Program-made: the position numbers and the translations under genes
From: Phocaeicola paurosaccharolyticus JCM 15092
GTDB taxonomy: Bacteria > Bacteroidota > Bacteroidia > Bacteroidales > Bacteroidaceae
Direction: 5' to 3'
Length of the DNA stretch: 64,000 bases
NCBI RefSeq assembly: GCF_000613805.1
Contig: NZ_BAJR01000003.1
Location: 100,024 to 164,023 of the forward strand
The notes under the pieces: model-generated
Told to the model about the DNA's origin: nothing
The model's input: the letters and a program-made list of their open reading frames with translations, nothing else
Databases searched by the model: none
In this document: one piece after another, positions 1-8,724 of the stretch
Position numbering within the stretch: the stretch's first letter is position 1
Layout: the number at the start of each line of letters is the position of its first letter

Positions 1-1072
1 CTCCATTGTCATAGTCTATCAGGTTATTCTTTATGAACTCCCAGCATTTTATGGCTTTTGATAGGTATGCATCATCATTGGTATGCTGATACATATTAAG
101 GTAGCCGATAACAGTTTCTGCCTGAACCCACCAATGTGAGTCTCTATCTGTAGTACCTTTTTCAAGGTTCTTCTCGTAAATCATTGAGCCTTTTGTTGTT
201 AACCCTTGAGATGCAGCATCGGCTATCTTCTTTATGATTGGAAGGATCTTATTTTTTAAGTCTTTATCTTCAAGAACAGAGACTGCTTCATCAATAAGCC
301 AAGAAGCCTCTATGTCATGGCCATATGATACAATTCTATATTTACTGTTCCAATTATCATCGAAGAAGAGGTTAAGATGACTGGTCTCTTTATCCAAAAT
401 CTTATCAGTAAATATATCTATCAGATTTCTAATCTGCCTCTCTAACCTCTCATCTTTCCATACACGATAGAGATTTGTATATGGTTCAAGAATATGCAGA
501 TGAGTATTCATTGTCTTTCTTTCATTTGCATCTTTTTCGCTCAGACGCATGTCGTCTATCTCGTTCCACTCTCTTGTAAGTGCTTCACAATAACCGTTTT
601 TATCATTGTCAAAGCTGTACTTCTCAATGCTTTCGAAAAGAGATATTGCATAATCAAGTGTTTCAGTATCAGATGTAGCTCTATAATATTCGCTTAGTCC
701 GTATATAGCAAAGCCTATTGCATAAATCTGCTTCTTTGTATCTTTTGGCTCTCCATTATCTTTGAGTGACCAGTAAATTCCACCGAATTCTTTATCGAAA
801 AAACCATTTATGATTACTCTTTTAGCGCGGGTAGCCATTTGAAGGTACTCAGGTTTCTTGAACAGTCTATATGCGGCTGAGAATGTCCACAATATTCTGG
901 CATTTAGTATAGCTCCTTTATCTGCTCCCTTAATATGATTATCATTGCCATCTATCCTGCCGTAGAATCCACCCTGTACATCGGTCATCTTTTCTATCCA
1001 ATATGGCAATATGTTATCAAGCAAAGTTTCATTGACTTCACTCTTTAACGTGGTTATTATATTCTCATTCAT
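1..1072 (-). CDS. Cellobiose/mannobiose 2-epimerase (AGE family), 3' end cut by window edge
   Basis: The reading frame starts with ATG at 1072 (MNENIITTLKSEVNE) and stays open to the window edge, about 357 codons. The family is usually about 390-400 residues, so only a short C-terminal piece is missing. The protein belongs to the N-acylglucosamine 2-epimerase/cellobiose 2-epimerase family: visible blocks include VQGGFYGRID near the N terminus, SYGHDIEASWLIDEA, and HWWVQAETVIGYLN, which contain the His and Arg/Glu positions typical of this (alpha/alpha)6 barrel. In the known Bacteroides mannan pathway this enzyme converts mannobiose to mannosyl-glucose in the cytoplasm for the GH130 phosphorylase. 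It is the last visible gene of a four-gene operon, 4 bp after the transporter stop. The specific substrate is inferred from the neighbours. Confidence 0.9.
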   Translation of the reverse strand, partial: MNENIITTLKSEVNETLLDNILPYWIEKMTDVQGGFYGRIDGNDNHIKGADKGAILNARILWTFSAAYRLFKKPEYLQMATRAKRVIINGFFDKEFGGIYWSLKDNGEPKDTKKQIYAIGFAIYGLSEYYRATSDTETLDYAISLFESIEKYSFDNDKNGYCEALTREWNEIDDMRLSEKDANERKTMNTHLHILEPYTNLYRVWKDERLERQIRNLIDIFTDKILDKETSHLNLFFDDNWNSKYRIVSYGHDIEASWLIDEAVSVLEDKDLKNKILPIIKKIADAASQGLTTKGSMIYEKNLEKGTTDRDSHWWVQAETVIGYLNMYQHTNDDAYLSKAIKCWEFIKNNLIDYDNG

Positions 1073-1076
1073 ATTA

Positions 1077-2483
1077 CTAATAGTTTTCTCTCCTTGTCTT
1101 GAGTTGTTCAGTTACATCCTTCATCTTCTTATCACCAAGTGGATAGAATATGAGAGCTACTACAGCTATAAGGCATGATAAGCCAGGCAACCAGCTCATA
1201 AGCATATTAAGTCCGAAAAGTGCTCCGTCGTTCTGTGCAGAATTTAATGCAGTGTTATATCCATAATAAGAGAGTAGCCATAATATAAGAGCACTTCCGA
1301 AGGCTCCTCCGAATTTCTGTGCCATTGTTGATGATGAGAAGATAAGTCCGGTAGAGCTTCTTCCATTCTTTAGTTCAGAGTAGTCGGCAACATCGGCATA
1401 CATACTCCAAAGAAGAGGAAATGTCATACCTGCCATAATGGAAATAAGGATTTGAAGCGATAGGTATAGCCAACTCCCGGATGCATAAAAGAATACAATA
1501 CTCAAAATAGCAGCCATAGACATAGCAAACATATAGGTATATTTCTTACCAATAAATGATGATATAGGAACTGCTAATATTACACCTATCATATTGGCTA
1601 TCTCGCCAACTGCTAAATATACACCTGTAGTTAACCTTATTTCATTTCCTTCATTAGTGATCCAAAGTATATTATTATCTCCAACATAGTTCTGGAAGAA
1701 ATATGCAGCAGCTCCTCCTCTGATAGAGTTAAAGAGCAGTGCTGATATTGCAACAAGAAGAAGTATCCACCAAGGGCCATTGCATCCTAATGCTTTAACA
1801 TCTTTCAATACAGAACGATCTTCTTGGTTATTGTTTACCACTCTCTCTCTTGTCCATAAGAAGCATAATACAAAGATAATGGCACATATAATGCCTATAA
1901 CAATCATTGCAAGTTGCCATGAGGTCTGCTCAGAGTGAAGACGTGCAGCTGCATCCATATCTGGTGTCGCCTTGTTGAAGCAACAGCAAAGAGGTTCAAA
2001 GATTGCGATTGCAATAAAACTTCCTGCATAAGCAAAAAACATTCTGAAGGATGAAAATACGGTCTTCTCTTCAGGTTTGTCAGTCATGACGCCAAGCATA
2101 GCTCCATAAGGAACGTTGATAGCTGTGTATATTGTCATCATCAATATATATGTCACATAGGCATATATGAGCTTACCGGTATAGGAGAAGTCAGGCGTAC
2201 TGAAGGTCAATATACCTGCTATTGCAAAAGGAACAGCAACCCAAAGTAGGTAAGGTCGGTATCTTCCCCATTTAGTACTTGTCCTATCTGCAATTATTCC
2301 CATTATAGGGTCAGATACCGCATCCCATAATTTGGAGATAAGAAGCAGAAGTGCTCCATCAGCTAGTGAAAGACCAAAAACGTTTGAATAGAAGAATGGA
2401 AGATAGTATGAAAATATCTTCCAAAACATAGAGGAGGACATGTCGCCAAATCCATAACCGATTTTCTCCTTTAAAGATGCCAT
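1077..2483 (-). CDS. GPH-family sugar:cation symporter (MFS type)
   Basis: A 468-residue polytopic membrane protein with about 12 hydrophobic segments. The N-terminal block KIGYGFGDMSSSMFWK and the motif DPIMGIIADRTSTKWGRYRPYLL are hallmarks of the glycoside-pentoside-hexuronide:cation symporter family (melibiose permease-like). It lies 1 bp after the GH130 stop and 4 bp before the epimerase start. This position argues that it imports mannobiose or short beta-mannooligosaccharides across the inner membrane. The Bacteroides fragilis mannan locus has the same four-part arrangement. The family is certain; the substrate is inferred from context only. Confidence 0.92.
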   Translation of the reverse strand: MASLKEKIGYGFGDMSSSMFWKIFSYYLPFFYSNVFGLSLADGALLLLISKLWDAVSDPIMGIIADRTSTKWGRYRPYLLWVAVPFAIAGILTFSTPDFSYTGKLIYAYVTYILMMTIYTAINVPYGAMLGVMTDKPEEKTVFSSFRMFFAYAGSFIAIAIFEPLCCCFNKATPDMDAAARLHSEQTSWQLAMIVIGIICAIIFVLCFLWTRERVVNNNQEDRSVLKDVKALGCNGPWWILLLVAISALLFNSIRGGAAAYFFQNYVGDNNILWITNEGNEIRLTTGVYLAVGEIANMIGVILAVPISSFIGKKYTYMFAMSMAAILSIVFFYASGSWLYLSLQILISIMAGMTFPLLWSMYADVADYSELKNGRSSTGLIFSSSTMAQKFGGAFGSALILWLLSYYGYNTALNSAQNDGALFGLNMLMSWLPGLSCLIAVVALIFYPLGDKKMKDVTEQLKTRRENY

Positions 2484-2484
2484 T

Positions 2485-3666
2485 TTACTTGTTTAATATT
2501 TTTAGATTATTGTCAACCAATCTCTTTATATTATCAACTGAGGCTTTAGTTGTCAGACCATCTTGTGGTGTGTTCATGCAATAGTCAATAAGCTTATCGA
2601 TAGTAGAAGTAGCAACATGCATTCTAGTATCAGAAGAGGCATAGTAAATATATACTTTTCCATCTTCATCTGCAATCCATCCATTAGTAAAAAGTACATT
2701 TGACACATCACCAATTCTCTCTTCACCCTCAGGAGCCATAAAATATCCTGATGGAGCAGCTATAATCTTTGTAGGATCTTCAAGAGATGTCATATACATA
2801 TATAAAACATATCTTAATCCTGCAGCACATCCTCTCACTCCGTGCGCTAGGTGTAACCATCCTTTTTCAGTCTTAATAGGATGAGGGCCCTCTCCATTTT
2901 TGACCTCCTTTATGGTGTGGTAAAATCTATAATCTATTATCTTTTCATCTTTTACAACAGCATTAGTGATGTCATCTATTAAAGCCCAACCGATACCACC
3001 GCCGCTGCCGGCATCGATGAATCCATCTTGTGGTCGGGTGTATAGTGCATATTTACCGTCTACAAATTCAGGGTGTAGTACAACATTTCTCTGCTGGCGT
3101 TTTGACTTCAAATCAGGAAGTCTCTCCCAGTTGATAAGATCTTTAGTACGTGCTATACCAGCTGTGGCTGTAGCAGAAGAGAGATCACCTTTTGGGGCAT
3201 TATTGTCATATCTTTCAGCGCAGAAAATGCCATAAATCCATCCATCCTCATGAGCTGTAAGTCGCATGTCATAAATATTTGTTGCAGGGATAATATCTTC
3301 AGGCATAGTGACAGGATAGTCCCAAAAGCGGAATTTGTCTATACCGTTTGGACTCTCTGCAATAGCGAAGAATGACTTTCTATCAGCACCCTCAACTCTT
3401 ACCACTAAAATATATTTACCATTATATTTGATAGCTCCGGAGTTCATGGTAGCATTGATGCCATTCCTCTCCATCAAATATGGATTTGTCTCTTGATTAA
3501 AGTCATATTTCCATATCAATGGAGTATGTTTGTTGGTGAGAACAGGATTCTTATAACGATTGTAAACGCCGTTACTTTCCTCTACTATCTCATTTTTCTT
3601 TTGTATTAACGATTCATGATGAGTGAATAGCTCCTTAATTCTCTTGTTATATTCTATTGAGTTCAT
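2485..3666 (-). CDS. GH130 4-O-beta-D-mannosyl-D-glucose phosphorylase
   Basis: A 393-residue protein without a signal peptide, so cytoplasmic. It has the five-bladed propeller signature of GH130: [19 protein letters not shown], then [20 protein letters not shown] with the basic residues expected to bind phosphate, then [11 protein letters not shown]. The length matches the mannosylglucose phosphorylase subgroup (GH130_1, about 390 residues). The enzyme cleaves Man-beta-1,4-Glc with inorganic phosphate to mannose 1-phosphate and glucose. It sits between the GH26 enzyme and the transporter with gaps of 1-2 bp, a single operon. Distinction from mannooligosaccharide phosphorylase rests on length and the epimerase neighbour. 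Confidence 0.93.
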   Translation of the reverse strand: MNSIEYNKRIKELFTHHESLIQKKNEIVEESNGVYNRYKNPVLTNKHTPLIWKYDFNQETNPYLMERNGINATMNSGAIKYNGKYILVVRVEGADRKSFFAIAESPNGIDKFRFWDYPVTMPEDIIPATNIYDMRLTAHEDGWIYGIFCAERYDNNAPKGDLSSATATAGIARTKDLINWERLPDLKSKRQQRNVVLHPEFVDGKYALYTRPQDGFIDAGSGGGIGWALIDDITNAVVKDEKIIDYRFYHTIKEVKNGEGPHPIKTEKGWLHLAHGVRGCAAGLRYVLYMYMTSLEDPTKIIAAPSGYFMAPEGEERIGDVSNVLFTNGWIADEDGKVYIYYASSDTRMHVATSTIDKLIDYCMNTPQDGLTTKASVDNIKRLVDNNLKILNK

Positions 3667-3668
3667 AT

Positions 3669-4768
3669 TTATTTGTGTATCTTTTTATTTATGTCATTTA
3701 GGAAAAGAGTTTTCTTATCATTATAGAAAGAGATAAAATTGTCTGCTGATTTTTGTCCTGGATATGGAGCGTAATAGTGATTTACCTTCTCTCTGGCATT
3801 TCTCCATACAACCATATAAGAAATAGGATATCTGTTTATTATTGGCATGAGAACCTCAGTCCACCATGTAGAGTCTGGTATTGCCTCAAATCCTGTCTCT
3901 GTAAGAGCTATAGGCTTTTTATGCTCTTCACCGGCTTGCTTTAGTATATTAAGAGCTTTGTCTAACTCCTTTTTATAAACCTCTTTATCAAACTGGTAGG
4001 TGTCTACTCCCAATATGTCTATTATATCATCACCTGGATATCTTTCAAAATATTCATCTGTGTTGTTGTATTCACTGCCCGGACTGTATGCAAAGGCTAC
4101 ATTATCGACTCCTCTCTCTCTCATCATCTCATATGTCATCCTCCATAAAGCTTTGTACTCGTCGGCAGTGCAGAGTTTCTTTCCCCACCAGAACCAACTT
4201 CCTGTATGTTCGTGCCATGGTCGGAAGATCACAGCTATTTTTTTACCATTTTCGTCCTTTAATGAGTTTATGAAGTCACAAAGCCTTCCTATCCATAGTT
4301 TAAATTTGGAATGGTTTTCACCGCCGGGAAGAATAGATGATACAACCTTATTGCTGCTTACATCCCAAGCATCTTTTCCTGTTAATGGATTATCAAGATG
4401 CCAGCTTAGTGTAACTATACCTCCTCTTTTATCTTGATTTAAAATTTCTCTATGGATTTTTGAGAAAGCTACGTTGTCCAGGCTTTTTTCATTACCTAAT
4501 TCAATATGACCCAAGTCGAAGCTTATCATTGAAGGATAATCACCACATACACTCTTCACATCCGATCTTCCTTCGTCTCCTTCCCATCCTATACCGTATA
4601 GTGTATCGTCGTGATGACCGAAGAGATATCCTTTTTGAGGAATCTTCTTAAGGAAACCAATAACTTTTTTTAATTCCGGAGATCTGTTATCTTGTATTTT
4701 TTTTGCTTCAGAATTAAAATGGTCATCGCACATAAAAATGTAAATAATATTATCTTGGTGATTTTCAT
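3669..4768 (-). CDS. GH26 beta-mannanase, signal peptide separated by a one-base frameshift
   Basis: The GH26 catalytic domain is clear: [14 protein letters not shown] carries the acid/base Glu (about residue 175 counted from the in-frame ATG at 4733) and IALTETGFE carries the nucleophile (about 279). The long open frame begins at 4733 ([12 protein letters not shown]) without an export signal. In the neighbouring frame an ATG at 4768 opens a good signal sequence ([12 protein letters not shown]...). Adding one T to the T5 run at 4734-4738 (minus strand) joins the two and yields [18 protein letters not shown], a lipoprotein-like N terminus. I therefore give the gene as starting at 4768. It is the first gene of the mannan operon and should release mannobiose outside the cytoplasm. 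Whether the break is real or a sequencing error is discussed in the findings. Confidence 0.88.
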
Positions 4769-4797
4769 CGTATATAATTTATATAATAGATTTATGG

Positions 4798-4805
4798 CAA
4801 AATTA
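4798..4805 (-). promoter_or_regulatory. Bacteroidetes -7 box upstream of the mannan operon
   Basis: TAATTTTG on the minus strand matches TAnnTTTG, 30 bp before the GH26 start at 4768. I see no good -33 TTTG at the expected distance. Confidence 0.4.
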
Positions 4806-4985
4806 ATGCATACTCTTTTATATAAATAGTATAATTTTATCAAAAGACAATACTAAAAAAAGATGCATAATTATTGTTTATCCATCTTATTTTAAATGTT
4901 ATTATTCCCAATATCCATTTGAATAAAATACGCCTAAATCATTATGAATAGTGTTTCTAAATTTTCAGTTATCATTTATTCTAAC

Positions 4986-4993
4986 TAGATTTG
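4986..4993 (+). promoter_or_regulatory. Bacteroidetes -7 box upstream of the membrane-protein/propeller pair
   Basis: TAGATTTG matches TAnnTTTG and ends 16 bp before the ATG at 5010, implying a very short leader. The -33 region is weak. Confidence 0.35.
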
Positions 4994-5009
4994 TGACAAA
5001 TCTATATGC

Positions 5010-6743
5010 ATGAAAAAATATATATTTAATAGTGGTAAACCTATACTTTTTATTGAAGGTACCATTTTGTTTCTGATACTTTCTTTTGTGTTCTATGTTG
5101 TAGGTTATTATAATTTCTGTTATCTGGAGCAGTGGAATACTTTCATATTCAGCAAAGAAGCTTACAGCGATATTTTGTTTCAACCAGGAGGAGCAATTCA
5201 GGTACTTTCTAATTTTATAGTTCAACTATTTGTTCATCCTCTATCTGGCATTTTTATTTCAGCATTTATCCTTACATGCCTTGCTCTAGCGTTATCCTGC
5301 ATTCTTTATAAGTGGAGTAGAAACCGAGCTTCTTTTCCTATCTCTCTTTTTCCTGTAGCCTCGCTTATATTCTTGCATTATAATGTAAATTATAGTTATT
5401 CCGGAACTTTGGCTATTTTGTTGATGCTTGCTTTTCTTAGTCTCTATCTTTCAATCAATAAATTTTCTTACCGTTTTGTATATTCAGTTATATCTTTACT
5501 GCTGATATACCAGTTGGCAGGTCCTATAGCCTCTCTTTATGGTACTATTTTGATAATAATGGAGCTTTCAAATTTAAAGTGGAAATCACTTTTCATACTT
5601 ATATTACCACTAATCCTACTTACAACAGTATATTTTTCTCTTAAGCAGGGGGTGGTAGGAGAGTGGAAGCAACTTCTACTTCCTGATGGGTACTTTACAT
5701 TAAGACTTCATCCTGGCAATATAATATATATGCCTTGGATTATTATATCATCTGTCTTTGTACTATGCGGCATTAGCAAACTGTTTGAGTTAAAGAAGAA
5801 ATGGATGGTTATTTCTGCTAATGTCATTGTATTTGTTGCTGCGGCTGTTTTTACTCAAACAGGAATCAAAAAATATGTTGATAGTAAAAGTGAAATTTTC
5901 AAAGAACTAAACTATTATGCAAGCAACAGTCAATGGGATAAGATTATTGAGAGATGCGGCAATATACCAATAAACAATCTTCTTTATCAGAACTACCTTA
6001 ATATAGCTCTTGCGGAGAAGGGCATGTTGGCTGATAACCTTTTTAAGGAACCTTGTTATGATATACAGACGATTTATGTTGTAAGTAACAAAACACCATA
6101 TATTTCGGCTCTTTTGAGTGATATATATTTCTCCATGGGTCATATTTCACTGTCTCAACGTACAGCTTTCGAAGCAAATGAGGGGGTAGGCAATTTTTCA
6201 CCACGTATGCTAAAACGCTTGGTACAAACAAATATCATTTATGGGGCTTATGGGGTGGCGGATAAATATCTTGATCTGCTAGACAATACAATGTTTTATA
6301 AGGAGTGGGCTGAATCATATAGAAAATTCCTTTGGAATGATGCAGTTGTTGAGGCTGATCCTATATTGGGCGCTAAGAGAAGATGTCTCTTCCCTGACAA
6401 TCGTTTTGCTGGAATAAATGGTTTAGATGATGATTTGAAGCAGATAGCCATACAAAATCCATCTCACAAAATAACAGTGCAATATTTGGGGTCTCTATAT
6501 CTTCTATTTAAAGATTTACCTCGTTTTATGCAGACTATGGAACAGTTCTATGGTACAAAAGCATTACCATCGCCATTACCTCTCTATTTTCAGGAGGCTG
6601 TAGTTGCATATGCATCAGGAGATGACAAGATATTAAAGAAATATCAGATAGATGATGCTGTTGTGAAGCGCTATGAGTCATTCAAAAAAGAGCCACTTCA
6701 GCAGCCAAAAAGCTTATGGCATTTTTTAAAGTTCAGAATCTAA
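5010..6743 (+). CDS. Polytopic membrane protein of unknown function (possibly DUF6057 family)
   Basis: A 577-residue protein. Roughly residues 10-290 hold about eight to ten hydrophobic segments (for example LFLILSFVFYVVGYY, LSGIFISAFILTCLALALS and MVISANVIVFVAAAVFT). Residues about 295-577 form a soluble, helix-rich, TPR-like tail. I do not recognise an enzymatic motif. The layout resembles a Bacteroidetes family labelled DUF6057, but I could not verify that. It is followed after 12 bp by a lipoprotein with a CxxCH motif, and the two very probably form one transcription unit. Function unknown; the pairing suggests a membrane anchor or channel working with an outer periplasmic partner. Confidence 0.75.
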   Translation: MKKYIFNSGKPILFIEGTILFLILSFVFYVVGYYNFCYLEQWNTFIFSKEAYSDILFQPGGAIQVLSNFIVQLFVHPLSGIFISAFILTCLALALSCILYKWSRNRASFPISLFPVASLIFLHYNVNYSYSGTLAILLMLAFLSLYLSINKFSYRFVYSVISLLLIYQLAGPIASLYGTILIIMELSNLKWKSLFILILPLILLTTVYFSLKQGVVGEWKQLLLPDGYFTLRLHPGNIIYMPWIIISSVFVLCGISKLFELKKKWMVISANVIVFVAAAVFTQTGIKKYVDSKSEIFKELNYYASNSQWDKIIERCGNIPINNLLYQNYLNIALAEKGMLADNLFKEPCYDIQTIYVVSNKTPYISALLSDIYFSMGHISLSQRTAFEANEGVGNFSPRMLKRLVQTNIIYGAYGVADKYLDLLDNTMFYKEWAESYRKFLWNDAVVEADPILGAKRRCLFPDNRFAGINGLDDDLKQIAIQNPSHKITVQYLGSLYLLFKDLPRFMQTMEQFYGTKALPSPLPLYFQEAVVAYASGDDKILKKYQIDDAVVKRYESFKKEPLQQPKSLWHFLKFRI

Positions 6744-6755
6744 AATAAAAAACAG

Positions 6756-8222
6756 ATGAGAAATATAAAATGTATTTCAGCTATTATAGGTTTAGCACTA
6801 TTATCGGGATGTGCCGATAGGGTGAACGTTGACTCTCATATTAATTCTGCTCCCCCAATCTTTCCGGATTATACTGATGTTACACTTCCCCCAAATATAG
6901 CTCCACTTTGTTTCAGCATGCCTGATAGCTGTGGAGTAGCCCAATTTAGAGCAATATATCGTAGTGGAGATGAAGAGATTGTGGTTAAAGATAATGACGG
7001 GCAGTTTGCCATAGGTCAGTCTGACTGGAATAACCTAAAGAGAGCATCATCAAAGATAAGAGTGACTATTCAGGCTAAGAAAGGTGATAAATGGATAGAA
7101 TATGCTCCTTTCAATTTGTATATTGCTAAAGATCGTATTGATCAATATATAGTCTATCGACTTATTGAACCGGGTTATGAAACTTGGAATGAGATGGGAA
7201 TATACCAACGTAACCTTGAAGATTATGAACAGAGTGCGATAATTACAAATAAGATGACCGGATATGGATGTATGAATTGTCATGCTTTCTGTAAGAACAG
7301 CCCTGAAAAGATGCTTTTTCATATGAGGTCTGATTATGGAGGTACATACATAGTAGGAGAGAATAGTTTCAAGAAGTTGAATACAAAGACTCCACAGACT
7401 ATATCAGCTTTGGTATATCCATCATGGCACCCTTCTGGTAATTATGTAGCTTTCTCTGTAAATAATACCAAACAGATGTTCCATACTACTGATAGAAATA
7501 GGGTAGAGGTATTTGATAATGCTTCGGATGTAGTAGTATATGATGTTAAAAAGGATGAGATAGTATCATCTCCGTTACTTATGTCAGATCGTGCCTTTGA
7601 AACTTTCCCTGCTTTCTCACCAGATGGAAAGACTCTCTATTTCTGCTCAGCCGATAGTTTGGAGATACCAGCTAAGTATGACAAGGTGAAATATAGCCTT
7701 TGTTCTATAAGCTTTGATGAGAAAACACGCTCATTTGGTAATGTTGTAGATACTCTATATAATGCACGTGAGGGTAAGAGCGTATCATTCCCACGAGTTT
7801 CTCCTGATGGAAAATATCTTATGTTTACTCTTTCTGCTTATGGTAATTTCTCAATATGGCATAAAGATGCAGACCTTTACCTTGTAAATCTAAAGAATAA
7901 ACAGGTTTCTCCATTAAGCGAACTAAATAGTAAAGATACAGAGAGCTATCACTCATGGAGCAGTAATGGTAGATGGGTAGTATTTAGTAGTAGACGAATT
8001 GATGGCCTTTATACTCGTCCTTTCATCGCTTATATAGATAAAAATGGCAAGGCTCATAAGCCATTCCTTTTGCCACAGAAAGAGAAAGATTACTATACAT
8101 TCTTGATGAAGTCATACAATATACCTGAATTTACAACAGGAAAGGTTAAGGTAGATCAATATGTTACAAGTAAGATAGCAAAGAAGGATAAAGGTACAGA
8201 CCTAAAATTTAGTTACAAATAA
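6756..8222 (+). CDS. PD40/TolB-like beta-propeller lipoprotein with a CxxCH motif
   Basis: A 488-residue protein with a lipoprotein signal (LALLSGC, lipidated Cys at about 19). Residues about 60-165 form an N-terminal domain. Then comes GYGCMNCHAFCKN, with C172-x2-C175-H176 and a further Cys at 179, and from about 215 onward repeated PD40/WD40-like blades such as YPSWHPSGNYVAFS, FPAFSPDGKTLYF, FPRVSPDGKYLMF and YHSWSSNGRWVVFS. These blades resemble TolB and peptidase propellers. The CxxCH sequence is the covalent heme-attachment signature of c-type cytochromes, but no other heme ligand can be assigned by eye. It is co-oriented with the upstream membrane protein (12 bp gap) and is followed by a terminator. 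Role unknown; it could also bind a metal rather than heme. Confidence 0.8.
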   Translation: MRNIKCISAIIGLALLSGCADRVNVDSHINSAPPIFPDYTDVTLPPNIAPLCFSMPDSCGVAQFRAIYRSGDEEIVVKDNDGQFAIGQSDWNNLKRASSKIRVTIQAKKGDKWIEYAPFNLYIAKDRIDQYIVYRLIEPGYETWNEMGIYQRNLEDYEQSAIITNKMTGYGCMNCHAFCKNSPEKMLFHMRSDYGGTYIVGENSFKKLNTKTPQTISALVYPSWHPSGNYVAFSVNNTKQMFHTTDRNRVEVFDNASDVVVYDVKKDEIVSSPLLMSDRAFETFPAFSPDGKTLYFCSADSLEIPAKYDKVKYSLCSISFDEKTRSFGNVVDTLYNAREGKSVSFPRVSPDGKYLMFTLSAYGNFSIWHKDADLYLVNLKNKQVSPLSELNSKDTESYHSWSSNGRWVVFSSRRIDGLYTRPFIAYIDKNGKAHKPFLLPQKEKDYYTFLMKSYNIPEFTTGKVKVDQYVTSKIAKKDKGTDLKFSYK

Positions 8223-8240
8223 CATTAATATAATCATATC

Positions 8241-8277
8241 AATGGATTCTAATTATCAATAATTGGAATCCATTTTT
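8241..8277 (+). terminator. Rho-independent terminator after the propeller lipoprotein
   Basis: AATGGATTC (8241-8249) pairs with GAATCCATT (8266-8274), the inner AATTAT/ATAATT also pairs, and a T run follows. It lies 18 bp after the stop at 8222. Confidence 0.8.
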
Positions 8278-8640
8278 TATATCCTTTTATAACCATTAGT
8301 AGTCCATATGGCAATTAAGCTATAAGTTAATATCCTACTTTAATGTATATTAAACAAATCGGAAACATAACGTAGTCTATCCTCTCTGTCTAATAATATC
8401 CACTTCGCCTGTTAATATATTTATTGAATAGCAAAACACTGCTCCACATATTTGCTTTATTATCTACACTTCATTTGTATAATCTAACCATCCACACATG
8501 TTTTATCTATATAAGGTATCACCATAGAAATTGTTAAATAGAAGTTTAGCAACCATGTTGAACATTCAGTTGTTTTATTTAAAGCATAATTATAGTAATC
8601 ATTAGAGATATAAACTGCTAAACTTATAGAAAGGATTGCA
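8278..8640. other. AT-rich intergenic region with no recognised feature
   Basis: Between the two facing terminators I see no open frame with a plausible start, no tRNA-like fold and no repeat. It separates convergent transcription units. Confidence 0.5.
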
Positions 8641-8641
8641 C

Positions 8642-8680
8642 AAAAAAGAAGGGGCTTCCCAATAAATTAGGAAACCCCTT
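8642..8680 (-). terminator. Rho-independent terminator after the susC-susD pair
   Basis: AAGGGGcTTCC (8649-8659) pairs with GGAAaCCCCTT (8670-8680). Read on the minus strand it is followed by a T-rich run (8642-8648). It lies about 45 bp beyond the SusD stop. Confidence 0.8.
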
Positions 8681-8724
8681 CAGCTCTTAAAAACTAATAT
8701 CCTATTGACATTAAATTCTAAATA

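Noticed and set aside
4000..4437. 145-codon plus-strand frame
   Set aside because: Entirely antisense to the GH26 catalytic domain, which has clear catalytic motifs in the other strand.
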